Below, one piece after another: positions 1 through 12,100 of a stretch of DNA of 64,000 bases. The translations under genes and the position numbers were made by a program. Numbering within the stretch: the stretch's first letter is position 1; the number at the start of each line of letters is the position of its first letter. Source of the DNA: Anaeramoeba flamelloides. Taxonomy: Eukaryota; Metamonada; Anaeramoebidae. The DNA lies in NCBI GenBank assembly GCA_027625915.1, contig JANTQA010000026.1:2480001-2544000 (forward strand), written 5' to 3'. The notes beneath the pieces were generated by a model, which was given only the letters and a program-made list of their open reading frames with translations, was not told where the DNA came from and did no database searches.

Positions 1-718
1 AAAAAAATTCAAACAACTTTTGCTGAAAAAGTGTTTCGAGATTTTAATTATGCCAAGTAGAAACGACAAAACCTAAAAGATCAATAAATTAACATGATCT
101 TTCAACAGATAATGAATATTTCAAACTATTCCGAAAATTTCAAATGATTCTGCTTGAACAAAACGTAATTCTATGGTAATGATATGATTTACTTCCGTTG
201 AATTCTGAATAATTGATAAATGAATTAAATTTGTTAATGTTGATCGTTTGATAATTAATTTTTAATGCTTTATTATCTTGTGTATTGCAAATTTATATTT
301 GACTTCTTCTTAAAATTGATATTTAATTTCTTCTTTAAATTTGTATTTGATTTCTTCTTCAATTATATATTTAATGTCTTTTTAAAACGAATAGGATTAT
401 TATTCAACAAGTCCAAATGCTGACAAAATCAGTAAAGTAAAAGTTGAAGTAGAAGAAGTGAAAAAAATCATGGTACAAAATATTGAAAAAGTCATCGACA
501 GAGGACAAAAAATTGATTTGTTAGTAGACAAAGCCGAACAATTGAATGAAGATGCATTTACCTTCCGTAGAAATGCTGTCAAATTAAAAAGACATATGTG
601 GTATAAGAATGCCAAATTAATGGTAATTTTAATTATCGTAATTATTGCAATTTTATATTTTATTATTGCAGGTATTTGTGGTGGCCTTTCTTTAAAGCCT
701 AGATGTATTAAAAACTAA
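1..718 (+). CDS. VAMP7: VAMP7-like longin R-SNARE (5' end outside window)
   Basis: A tail-anchored vesicle SNARE of the longin (VAMP7) class, which pairs with Q-SNAREs in endosomal, lysosomal or exocytic fusion. Three pieces are visible. Bases 1-56 encode the end of the longin domain (IQTTFAEKVFRDFNYA). About 109-164 encode its last helix (NEYFKLFRKFQMILLEQN). Bases 395-718 encode the SNARE motif, the membrane anchor and the stop. The SNARE motif carries the central Arg of the zero layer (KVIDRGQKIDLLVDK). A hydrophobic anchor follows, and the short tail (CGGLSLKPRCIKN) closely resembles the human VAMP7 tail. The junction 164/395 is clean GT-AG in phase 0. The junction near 56/109 is one base out of phase with the only GT-AG pair I can see, so it is unresolved. 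The longin start and promoter lie before the window. The family is certain; a one-to-one VAMP7 assignment is likely. Confidence 0.85.
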
Positions 719-1103
719 TCTTAATAATACTTTAACATTATTTATTTGCAACTCTAACACAAAATTTCATTTTCTTTTTTTATTTATTTCTTTTAACTCA
801 CATGGAATTCGAAAGATCACTTATAAAGGATTAATAAAAATTGACCATTCAAAAAATCAAAATTCAAGAGGAATTATAAGTGAAAAAGTAAAATAATTAA
901 GACATATATTAAAATAAAAGCACTTTTAAAAAGTTTTTTTTTTGATTTTAATCATTTGATTCTTTTTTTTTTTGATCGCAAGATATATATTTGAAGGCTT
1001 TTGGTCATTCTTTTTTTCTGTTAAATTAATAATTTTCAAAAATGTTCAAATTCCAAAAATGATTAAATTCTGTATTTATTTTAAAAATTTATCTATTCAA
1101 ATA

Positions 1104-1640
1104 AAATTCAAAATTTTCCACACAGCTAAAATGATTCCAAACAACCACAATAATACAATTTTCATTCAAATTGGAAATAATTTTGATTTTTGTAAAATAG
1201 GAAAATCATTTTTTCATCTTTTAGTTTTTGTTTTTATTTCATTTTTTTGAATTATGTAAACTTGTTTCGTTTGATAAAAAATTTTTTTCAAACAATTGAT
1301 ATTATGTTAAAGTTGAGTTGTTCCAAATGGAGGAACTCAAATATAATTAGTTCTATATATTTGACCTTTTGATCGATCAATATTCCTAATAGATTCTAAA
1401 CAAATTAACTGATGTATATTTTTGTTTTGCTCTCTCCAAAATTTTTAACCCACCTTGATTTTTTTGTATTGATAATTATTTATTTTTTGTTTTGTGAGTA
1501 TTGTAATTAATAAACAAATGTTAACGTTTTCAATTAGTAAATGGTTCTAAGTTGGTATTTCTTCCTGTATTGATTAAATAAGTTTTTTTTTTCACAAATT
1601 GAATTTTGGTTAGTTAAAAATTTTGAATTGGTGATTTATA
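1104..1640 (+). repeat. Dispersed repeat A, copy 1
   Basis: This stretch aligns along its length with 14759-15305. Shared blocks include the start CAAAATTTTccACACAGcTAAAA, a middle block AGGAAAATCATTTTTTCAT, then GATCAATATTCCTAATA, and TTTTGAATTGG near the end. Partial copies lie at about 57180-57345 and 59644-59980. No coding potential is seen. The leading block in the 59644 copy reads TTTTGGACACAGCTAAAA, similar to Tc1-type termini, so it may be an old DNA-transposon derivative. Confidence 0.6.
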
Positions 1641-4600
1641 TTGAAATTTATGGTTAGTGTTCTTTTAAAATTACCCTTCAGGATGGATTGGGGTAATTTG
1701 AGGTTAGGTTAGTTTTAGATGATTTGTATGGTATATTTGAGGATTTAGGCTAGAATTATTTTGAATCAAAAATAATAATAATTAAGAAAGGAATTAGACC
1801 TTTGTGTCACTTACCTTAAGAGGTAAAAGATTTTCCACTTAACATTGGAAGTTAAAATTGGGTTTGGAACAAATTTTTAATTATTTTGAGGTGAAAATCG
1901 AAAAGATTTTTTTGTGACTTATAGAATTTAATTTCTTAAACATCAAAAAGTCTAAAAGTATTGAACTCATCAATACAAAAATATTTTTAAAAAAATTCAT
2001 ACTTTTGATAATAATCAAGAAACAATAATAATAAACACATAAAATATTTCAATTTGACTAATTATAGAGTTTTTTTATTTGTAGAAATTTATCATATACC
2101 CTTTTTTATCACAAATGATTATTCTCAAAAAAATGGAGTTACTTCATTATTTTTTTTTTTTTTTGATTTTGTTAACTTTTGAATGATAATAGCCTATTTT
2201 TTTAAAAAAGTTGAAAATTGCCATTTTTTTGCTACAAATCGCGAATAAATTAAATATTTTCTAATATTTTATGATTAATTTTCAAAGGAAAGTCTAATAG
2301 TACTGAAGAAGAATACAGAAATTTCATCTTATATGTAAATATAAACCAACAATCTTGGTTTTAATCTTGTTACGAATAATTTTTGAATATGTACCTTTTA
2401 CTTTTTAGAATCTGTTTTTCTTTCAATGTCTAAATTTTTAATTCAATTCCATAAACAAATTCCTTCAATGAATTCTATCTTTGGTTTTCCAGATAGAATA
2501 CAATATAATAAATCTTATTTTAATGTTCCATAATGTTTTATGTGAAAAAAAGATTAGATAAACTCAACGTTGAATTTTGTGGTATTCAAATATAAAATGA
2601 TTGAATGTGAAATATCTAGATTTTTTTGTTTTGTTCTCTTCTGTATTTATAAATAGCCGTTATGCTGTAAAGGGAAAGGAAAATGTAAATAGAAATTTAA
2701 TTACATTTAGATAAAATTTAACAAAACCCCTTCCATAAATTATCTAGAATTTATAAAACTAAATTTGTAAAAAAATGAAAATCAAACATAATTCATTTTT
2801 CAAAAAGTCAATCTCAAATCAAAAATAGAAAAAAGTAATTGATAAACATAAAAAAAAAAAATCTTATTCTTGAAACAAGTCACCCATTGGTACAAATTAA
2901 ACTTTAATGAATAAAAAACAAAGACACTCTTGGAGTTTTTCATGTTATAGGTTAAAAATTAAAAAAAAAGAATATTTACATTACTTTTTCAAAAAGAAGA
3001 CCCAAATCTCAAATTTTGGCGAACTTTTTCATGATTCTTTCACACTATTTAATTAGTCAGTCAAATTTTTTGCTCATTCTGTTACCAGATTGACAGTTAT
3101 ATTTAAAATGATAAGCTAGTAAAGTTTTCTAAACTAGAAGATTTTTGGTTTGCGAATTTTAAAAAAACAATTTTCAAATAAGACCATTATGAGAGACAAA
3201 ATTTACCGTTTTCATATTTAATAAAAAAATTTTTTTAACTGAATATACTTGTGTATTGTTAAAAAGAAAATTAAAGTCAGGTTTTTTTAAATTTAGTTAT
3301 GATTTTTTATTTATTAAATGGTTTTTTATTGATTTAATTGCAATGTGATAATGAAATTATTTTATGCTTTTATTTTTTTTTTTCAATTATCTTCTCTTAC
3401 TTAAATTGAAATTTTAGAAAATCATTGATATTAAACTTTTAATTCTCACCTAAATAAAAGGATGTAATTTTTATCATGATTTAATATTAATTAAACTTTT
3501 ATCTAAAAATTAAAATAAAAATTTCATGTAATTATATTTTTTTATTTATTTTTAAAAAATAAAATTCATATTTTATTTAATAGGGAATTTAATAAAGCAT
3601 TGTATTGAGTTTTGAATTACTATTACTGAAATAAAATTTCTCATTTTAAAGATTTAAAAACAAAATAAAAATTTTTCAAAAAATTTTTAAAAATGAATAA
3701 TTATTATTTTTTTTTCCAATAGTAAAAAAAAATATATATAACATGTCAAGTTCATCTTTGAATTATTTTGACTTTTTATTTTAATTCAAATCTCGATTAA
3801 AGACAAATAAGAAAATAAACTTATTCGCATATTGATATTATTTTCAATCTGTTATTTTAAACTCTGATAAAATTTAGGTAACTTTGGAGTGATACCGGGG
3901 ATATATATATATTATGAATTATTAAACAAAAAAATACAAATTAATTAAAAATTAATCTTTGAATAATTAAAAATTATTTATTTTTTTGTTTATTACAGAA
4001 GTATTAACTATTAAAACCAAATTTTTCTCTTTGCAAAAAAAAAAAAATACTAAATTTGATGAATGGAATTCTTTAAACTTCAATTTTGATGGCAAATAAA
4101 TGATTGATAATATAATGATTATTATTGGGTATATTAAATAATTTCAAATTTGGTCAATTTATAAATTAATTCAAAATTGATTTTTTTCTTATTTTGATAG
4201 AGTCTCTTTTTTATTTAACTAGGTATGAAAGTTTTTAGGTGTTTTAATGATTTTAGAAAACAAAAATGAAAAGATTATTTTGTTATTAGTATTGTTTTAT
4301 CACTTAAATTGTAAAAAATACAAAACATTAAAATCATCAAGATAAATATATTTTAAAAGTTGTTCAAAACTAAATTTTAGCCTCAAAAGTTATGTGGAAA
4401 AATTTTAACTTATAAAGCAATTTATACAATTCTAATTCTCCTCTTAATTTTTTTTTTTTTTTCAAAAAAATTCTATCCGAAATCCCCAAACAGACAATCA
4501 AAATCATCCAAAGACACCTTAACCTAACATACTCCAGCCTACCCAAACATACCTTAACCAACTGAAAGTGGTTTTTCAATACCCAAATTCACTATATTTC

Positions 4601-5127
4601 ATTAGAATATACAATTTTGAAAAAATTGAGAATTTGATCAATTTTTAAATTTGATAAAATTTGAAGAGGAATAATTTTTACATTATTATTGATTATTCAA
4701 ACTTTATTATTGAAACCAAGATATTTGAGAAAATTTGAGAAAAAAATGAATCAATTCCAACACATAATTCCTATCAAAATAAGAAATTAAATATTATTAC
4801 GCAATTTACTTATTTTAATAATAATATTTAGGTATTTACAATCTAAATAATTGAAGAAAAAAAAAAAAAAAAAATATTAAGTTCTCATTTAGAGTTCAAG
4901 AAATTGAATTGATTATTCAAAATAAAATCAAAACTTTTATTGGTTTCAAACTAAGAGTATTAAATCTTTGATTTATTTTTCTCGTGTTATTAAAAAAAGA
5001 TCAAATTTAAAATTTTGTTTAAACGGACTAAATAACAATTACCAATTGCGTAATTTTCTAAAAAACTGAATACTTTTGTCATATTTTCTATTTCTTTTTA
5101 AAATTAAAAATTCTTATCAAATATAGA

Positions 5128-5230
5128 AAGATTTTTTTGACGAAAACTCATTGGAAAAAATAGACTTCTTTTTAAAAATGATAACCTTTTAACTAAGGTT
5201 GATAAAAGAGTTTATTTATCTTGTTAAATG
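5128..5230 (+). repeat. Dispersed repeat E, copy 1
   Basis: A diverged segment shared with 23700-23820 and 38420-38535. The common pattern runs GAAAA-(T)-ATT, then CTTTTTTAAAAATGATAAC, then CTCAAAAGTTGATAAA, followed by GGAGTTT or similar. Similarity was judged by eye only. Confidence 0.35.
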
Positions 5231-5929
5231 GGATCATTATAAAAATATCGTTCCTAGTTACCATGGATTGTCATGTTAAGAGCATAAAACCGGTGTTTCA
5301 AAATAAAACACTTGTTACCTTTTTTTTCCTTGTTCAAATACAACATCAAATTTAATATTCAATAATACAGTCTTATTAAAGCTATCATTTAAATGTTTTA
5401 ATATCAAATTTTGATATTGATAGAGATCTTTAAAAAGTTGAATATGTGGACAAGAAAGAATAATAAAGTTCATATCGAAAAAAAAAATTCCTAAATGAGT
5501 TAATATTCACGAATTTTTTCTGTATTTAAAAAATAAATTTTCAGAACCCAAAATAACACTAAACATCGAAAATTCATTGAGTAACACACATAAAATTTAC
5601 TCTTAAAAAAATGAATTTTTTTTTGATCATATCAAAAGATTATTTTTTATCTGAGCCCATTTATGAAAAAAAAATATCAAAATGAGCTTTCTTATTCTCA
5701 TTTTGAACCTTTTAAAAATGTATATCAAGATCAAAATTTGACATTGAAAAAATTTCAATGTGTCCTTGGAACAGAGGCAGACCTAAAATCAAATTAATTT
5801 GAAGGTTAATTCATTTGATAATTTGTGAAATTTTTAAATTATGAATTGGGTTTGTTGAGATTTTCTTTTGTGATTTTCCCAATTTTTAAAAAAGTTTTAA
5901 AGTTTTTATTAAGATTAAAAATTTTTATT

Positions 5930-6135
5930 CTTTAGGATTAACGATATTTTTTGGAGAAAAATTTCAAGTTTGATTGCACATCTTAAAAATTTTTCTTTTA
6001 CTATTTGAACTATGAGAAAACAATATCATTTTTACCTATTATTTATTGTAGATTTTGTTGATCAATTAAACTATAAGCCTTCTTGGAGAAAAGAAAAAAA
6101 GGCTTTTGATTTGCAATAAGGTTTGCCAAATCTGA
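5930..6135 (+). repeat. Dispersed repeat G, copy 1
   Basis: Similar by eye to 19318-19515. Shared blocks include TTTATTGTGG/TAGATTTT..TTGATCA and GAGAAAAAAGAAA..GGCTTTT followed by AATAAGGTTT.CAAAT. It is non-coding. The family is unknown. Confidence 0.35.
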
Positions 6136-6490
6136 AAGGGTTTATTTTAACAACAGTTTTCGAAAGCGATAAAATTGTAAAAAATAGCATTTAAAGTAAG
6201 TCTGGTTTTATGGTAATCATATTTTTAATTTATTTTGCAATTTCAAGATGAGTTAAAATATGTCTTTAATTTTTTATTAAATCTAACAGTAGATTTTTTT
6301 AATAGTGACTCGTCCCTTAACGAAAAAACAATAAAAAAAAGCAAACAAAAAAAAAAAACAATAAAGATAGGGAAAATAAAAGGTATTGTTATTGGTTAAT
6401 AAGTTAAACCAAATTTACCAAAACAACATTAAACTAACAATCACTGTAATTTGATTTTTTGTGGAATTAAAAAAAAATCAAAGAAAAGGT

Positions 6491-7400
6491 TTATTTTTTT
6501 TTTCGTAAGTTCATTGTTAGTCTTTTTTTCTTCTTTTCGGATTTTTTGAACAATAAAAAGGGAATGACTAAAGTGAGTGCGGCTACAACTGAAAAGATAA
6601 TCCAGTGTTCCCAATTTGGGCTTTTTCTACTTTCACCAGGCGATTTTGGGGTAAAATTTAATCTTCCAATATATGTCGATGTTGAAGTGATATCTTGTCC
6701 ATTAGGTGTGTTTTTAAAAAGTACTTTTGCTGGTCCAAGAAAGTCACTACCAACAGAGTGTCTTTTTAAAATGACCGCATGTGTTGCGTTTGTTTCACTT
6801 TATTTTTTGAAAAGTTTTGTTTCATTGTTATTAAAGAAAGATCATATTAATCCAGAAGATAAAAAAAAAGAGAAAGATCAATAGATATCCTTTTGAAGAA
6901 TTGTTGTTTGGTACACCAAGGTTTGGTTTTGGTTTTGGATTTGTTTTAAAAGTATGTATTTCTTGGTATCGTCTTTTTGGTTTGGCATCCAAATATAAAC
7001 AAAAAGAAAAAAAAAAAACTGAAAAAGGAGGATTGCAAATATTTACGATTCAATTTGATCCCAATTTGTATCGATTTGAGACAATACAGTTGAGTATTTT
7101 TCCTTGGGAAAATTTTCTAAGTCTTGTAATCGAACATCGTAGGCTGGTCTTTTTGTTGTTTTTTATTTGTTTGATTCAGAAAGGGATTGATTTTGTTTTA
7201 AAAACAAAAAAGAAAAAAAAAAAGGGAAAAAGTAAATACCCATTTCCAACATTATAAATAGTATAAAGAATTGTAAATTCTTCTTCAGTGTGAGGCAAGG
7301 TTGTTACTAAAATGTCTTTTTCAACAACTAAATTAGCTTGTTCTTCTGCAGTGAGAACAAAGGAAGCTAATAATAAAAGAATTAAAAGAAGGATTTTCAT
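6491..7400 (-). CDS. SSR2: Translocon-associated protein subunit beta (TRAP-beta/SSR2), 3 exons
   Basis: An ER membrane glycoprotein of the TRAP complex, which sits beside Sec61 and assists translocation of secretory proteins. The exons on the minus strand are 7400-7240, 7148-7047 and 6797-6491, all GT-AG with matching phases. They give 189 residues (human SSR2 has 183). Residues 1-17 are a signal peptide (MKILLLILLLLASFVLT). A lumenal immunoglobulin-like domain follows, with the family hallmark YNIYNVG seen here as YTIYNVGNG. Next come AYDVRLQD and NWDQIES, then the glycosylation site NAT (family NVSHTVVL, here NATHAVILK). Near the C-terminus lies a single membrane segment (WIIFSVVAALTLVIPFLLF) and a Lys-rich cytosolic tail. 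The acceptor of exon 2 is AAAAAG/ACCAGCC; the later AG inside it would break the frame. The plus-strand ORFs over the gene are shadows. Confidence 0.9.
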
Positions 7401-9196
7401 TAACTCAAAATTAAAAAAAAATGAAAATATTAATTTGTTTCAAAAATATTTGGTAATTTCATACTCTTTAATTTTAATCGTAGTGTTGAAAAGTTTTTAA
7501 ACAAATTCAGTTTTACTACAACAAAGTTTTTCACTGTCATTTTTTATTTGTTGAGAATTGTTTGTGATTTTAGCACTATTTGAAAGATCTGTCTTCAAGA
7601 CCATCTGAAAAAATATTTTTTTTTAGAAACTTACTATAGTAATATTTTCAAAGACAAAGAATAAATACCAATATTTGTGATAATAATTTGCAATATAGTT
7701 GATTATTGTGAATGAGATCTACTATATACTCTTATTTTCCAATTAAAAAATGAAAATTTTTTAGTTCACATTCCAAAATATTTTTATAGTTTATTGAGCG
7801 AAAGAAAACCCAAAGATCTTTACAACATCTTTTAGTAATGATATTTTAAGGGATTAGCGTCACCATAGATTTCTCTATAAATAAAGTATGTTGTAATTGT
7901 GTATAAATGGTATTAGTTCGCCCTGGCTCAAATCGCTCTAAAAAATCTATTATCTATCTTATTACACAACAAATTATTACATTTTTTACTAAGGATAACT
8001 ATTAAAAAAGTTTCATTTTGAAAATTTTTTTTTTAATTCCTTTTCCCAAATCTAAAAATAGAAACCCAAAATACAGTATTATGGTATTTAATAATTCATA
8101 TTTAAAATATTCCAAAAGTAACTATTTTTATAATTTTTGAATTTCAAAGATTAACTCAATAATGAATCTTCATAAAAACCCAAAGACTGATTAGTTTTGT
8201 TTCCATTTTATAAAGCTAATCGCAACATCAACATATTTACAACATTTACAAAGGGAATTTTTCAAACTTTTCTATTAGTTAATAATTTAATTTTTTTCAA
8301 AGAATCAAATTTTTTAGCAACTAATCTACATTTCACCACTAATTTAATAAAGGCATTTTTCAACTTTGGAGTTTTGATATTGATAATTCAACCTTTAAAT
8401 TTGCTGTGAAAATCAGATTTTTTTTCTGAAATTGTTGGGCTTTTTAATAATACAATAGGATCATTTTTAATTTATGAAATCAACAAATATTACTACTTGA
8501 CTAATCGATTTTCTCTCAGGTTATTTTGTCCCATGTAGCATTAATGAGATTTACATTGAATAACTATATTCTTTCATCATTGAAATTTTCCTTGGTAGAC
8601 ATTAACCAATTAAGAGTTTATTCTTTTTCAATAAAATTTATTTAAAAAAAAATAATAATATTTTTCAATATTTTATCAAATTCTCAAGAAAAAAACAGTT
8701 ACTCTAATCTTCTTGCTTATATTTTCTATAAATTATTTTGATATTTTAAACTTTTAAATAATAAACATTTAAAAATGTTTTTATTATTTTCTAAATTTAA
8801 AATAACGATGTGGTAGTTTCTTGAACCCAAGTAATGTATAAAGAATTGATTTGAAGTGTATTTGAACCGAATTAAAGTGTGTATTTTGAATAAAATAAAA
8901 TATTAAAAAACCGAATAGTTCCATATTTTAATTCTAATCAATAAAAAAAAACATATCTTATAAATTAAAGTATTTATCCGGTAAGGGTAGAGTTTTCTTT
9001 CGTTTCGTTTCCAATTATTAGGCATTCATAAAATAAATAAATAAATAAATAAATCTAAACCGTAAATTTGGCAGTTAGTTCGACCAACAATTATTTTTTT
9101 TTTAGGTTTTTATTTCAAGGTTTTATATTATTATTTGATAGTTGTTATTAATAATGAGAATGAATTCGGAGAAAATAAAAGTATGAAATTAAATGG
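7401..9196. other. Intergenic region upstream of TRAP-beta
   Basis: 1.8 kb of A+T-rich sequence between the TRAP-beta start and the 3' end of the CH-PX gene. It presumably carries the TRAP-beta promoter, but no defined element is visible. An (AAAT)n tract lies at about 9030-9053. The open frame at 8197-8409 has no recognisable protein character. Confidence 0.6.
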
Positions 9197-12100
9197 TTAT
9201 TCTGAATTAGAAACAGATTCTGATTCGGACTCAGATTCAGATCGGGATTCAGATGTATTATATGAATTTGATTCAGATTCGGTATTTGATCCATTTTCAG
9301 ATTGAGGTTGGGATTCAGATTCAGATTCAGATTGGGATTGGGATTGGGATTGGGATTGGGATTCATAATCTGATTCTGTTTTTGTGTCTGTATCTGTTTC
9401 ATCACCCGTTCCAGAATCTGTATCTGTTTCTGGCTCTGTTTCTGACTCTGATTTTGTTTGGAAATTTTCGAAATTATTTATTTTGGGTACCTCATTATTT
9501 TTTGGTAATTGATTCAATTCTTCATCTTTTGATAAAATATCTAATACTTTGGACCATTTATTCAATAAAGAATTGTGTAGAGTATATTTTTCAATCATAA
9601 AATTTAAGAGCATTGCGCGGTAATCGGTTATTGTTGCCTTTTCATTTTGCTTTAATTCGCCAGTGATAATTTTGGTGTTGTTTTGAACATCTTTTTTCAC
9701 AAATTTAAGTTTTTTTGCAAATTCCTTGAGATCTGATTGCGATTTTTTTTGCTTCTCACCCTTTGCCTTTTTCGATTTGTTTGATTTATTTTGGTAATCC
9801 CTTTTTAATTTTTCATGCTTATTATTGAGTTTTTTCAAATAGGACAATAATGAAATTTTTTTTAATTGAGGCGAATATTCAAGCATTGGCTCTTGTAAAT
9901 TGTTTCTTGTGTTTTCAGATGTGGTCTGTAACAATTTTGCTTCATCGAATAGACACTGACTAAAAGTTTTCCAAAAATAGTCCTCCTGTTGATTATATTC
10001 TTGATGCTTTTCCTTTTTCTTTTTCTTTGTATTTTGATTGCCTTTTCCGTTTGGATTTGTTTTTGCATATGTATTCTCAGAATGATTGTCATTCTCTAAT
10101 TTTTTAATAACATCAGTTAATAATTCAGGTATATTTGAACAAATTATTGAAGTTGTTTGTTCAGTTTTGTATATCTTTGAAATAATATTTTTAACAAACT
10201 GTTGATTTTTTTGGGTAAATTCTGGGAACTTTTTTTCTTTTTTTTTGATCAAATCAAGATCACTTTCGTTGGTATTTATTAATTCCCGAATTTTATTATT
10301 TACTTGATCCGAATAATCGCCAATTTTCCTTTTCTTCATTTTTCTCAATTGCTTGCTATCTGAATTCCCAAAAAATGTTTCAACTTCCGGTGTCAAAGAA
10401 AAAATTGGGTGGTTGTTTAATTTAACTAAATATCTTTGGAACGCCCTTTTTCGAAATTCCCCTTGAAATTTTTTTGTTATTGATTTCTCTGGTAACGGTG
10501 GCAGAATAAATTGTGGATATCCAGAGGATAAAACGGAATTTAACCAATAAAAATCTGAAAATCTTCTTTCAATAAAAAACCATTCATTTCCCCCATTCCC
10601 ACCACCTCCGTCAGAATTGTTTTCCTGTATGCTGTTTGATTTGCCTCGCTTTTGAAATCGGATATTATAAGAAATATAAGCATTCCTTCCAGTGCCTGTT
10701 TTTTCTGGATCTTCAACCTGAATGGAATAATAAGGCGCCTTTGGATTTGTCTCTTTATTATTTTCATATGTTGTTACAAATTTTAATTGATATTTATTTA
10801 ATTTCTTGATTGTTTCTTGTTTTAAAAACTCTCTTTCTCTTGCAAGTAAAGCTTTTTTTTTAAATTTTTCAGTAATTGACAATTTTTCCAGTAAATTATT
10901 CTTATTTGTTGTTGTTCCTTTTTCTTTTTCTTTTTCTTGATCTTTTTTTTTTTCTTGATCCTTTTTTTTTTCTTTTTTTTTTCCGAGATCTTTTTCTTTT
11001 TCTTTTTCTTGATCTTTTTCTTTTTCTTGATCCATGTTTTTGTCTTTTTCTTGAGATTTTTCTTTTTCTTTCTTCTTGTGATTAACATTTTTTGGTTTTT
11101 TTTCTTTTTTTTTGTTTGTTTCATTTTCTTTTTTTTTGTTTGTTTCATTTTCTTTTTTTATTTCTTTATCCTTATCTTTTTCTTTTTCTTGATCTTTTTC
11201 TTTTTCTTGTTTGTTTTCTTCTTTTTCTTGAGATTTATCGTTTTCTTCTTCTTTTGCTTTTCTTTTCTGATGGATTGTAATTCTTTTTTTTTTTTTTCGA
11301 ATTTTCTTCCTTTTTTTCATTTCTTTAAATTGTAATTGATTGAGCATTTCAATTGTTAATTTTTCCTTTAATAAGGTTTTTCTTCTAATTTTTTTTTCAT
11401 TTCGATTTTCAATAATTTTTTGAGTCAACCCTATTGCTTTATTCTTATAAAATTTATTATCGCTATTCTTATTATTGATTTGTTTGAAATTGTCAATCTT
11501 ATTTTGATTTAGCGTCTTCTGTTCGTTACTCTTGTAATTTCCTCTTCCGTTCTCAGTTTTGGGATTGTTTATAACTGTTTCTTTATTACCGTTCTTATTC
11601 TTCTGAATTTCGGTGTTTTTCTCATTTTTGTTGGGCTTTTGCCCAAATTTTGAAAAGTATTCGTAAAATTCCAATAATTGAAGATAAATCGATTTTCTTT
11701 CGACCTCTTTTTCAACAAGATCCTCGCCATCTAAATAAACTGCTATTCCTAATTCTTCTTCGGCAATGTCAAAAGCAAGATCTAGATTCTCAAGCCTGTT
11801 TGAGGGCTGTAATTTTGAAAAATCGATCAGGTCTGGTCTATGTTCCGCAATTAGGGCACAAAACGCAAGCCCATCGATCCAGTTTTCAATCAGAAAATTG
11901 TTGGAGAGTTGTATAGGGTAACCTTTAAGTGACTCTTTAATCCAGAGGAAAACCTCGTCCTGTTGGTTATAGAGATGGTTATTTGATTTCCGATAGGAAA
12001 AGTACTTGAAGAACTTTGATTTTGATCGAGATTTGGCTTTGGATTTTCGCTTTATTTGTTTTTGTGACGAGGGTAAAGCCCCTGTGGCTCTTTCTTGTGA

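Larger units (their letters stand above)
719..6490. other. Intergenic desert between VAMP7 and TRAP-beta 3' ends
   Basis: Nearly 5.8 kb of A+T-rich sequence with no ORF that shows a recognisable protein or codon-like composition. The short open frames at 972-1250 and 4370-4579 look like chance or repeat sequence. It holds one copy of dispersed repeat A (about 1104-1640), one of repeat E (about 5128-5230) and one of repeat G (about 5930-6135). The two flanking genes converge on it with their 3' ends. Confidence 0.7.

Noticed and set aside
7144-7145. AG at 7145-7144 as the acceptor of TRAP-beta exon 2
   Set aside because: It leaves exon 1 and exon 2 out of frame; the AG at 7150-7149 restores phase and the family spacing.
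6546-7257. Two plus-strand ORFs (112 and 118 codons)
   Set aside because: They lie exactly antisense to exons 2 and 3 of TRAP-beta, whose minus-strand translation matches the family and splices in phase.
7915-7950. G/C-richer stretch CGCCCTGGCTCAAATCGCTC considered as part of a tRNA or small RNA
   Set aside because: No cloverleaf arms or B-box-like TTCGA element could be placed around it. No tRNA was identified elsewhere either.
9253-9600. 115-codon Ile/Gly-rich plus-strand ORF
   Set aside because: Antisense of the Ser/Glu repeat tail of the CH-PX gene.
10822-11335. Long Phe/Leu- and Lys-rich ORFs on both strands
   Set aside because: Frame shadows of the purine-biased Lys/Glu repeat in the CH-PX gene.
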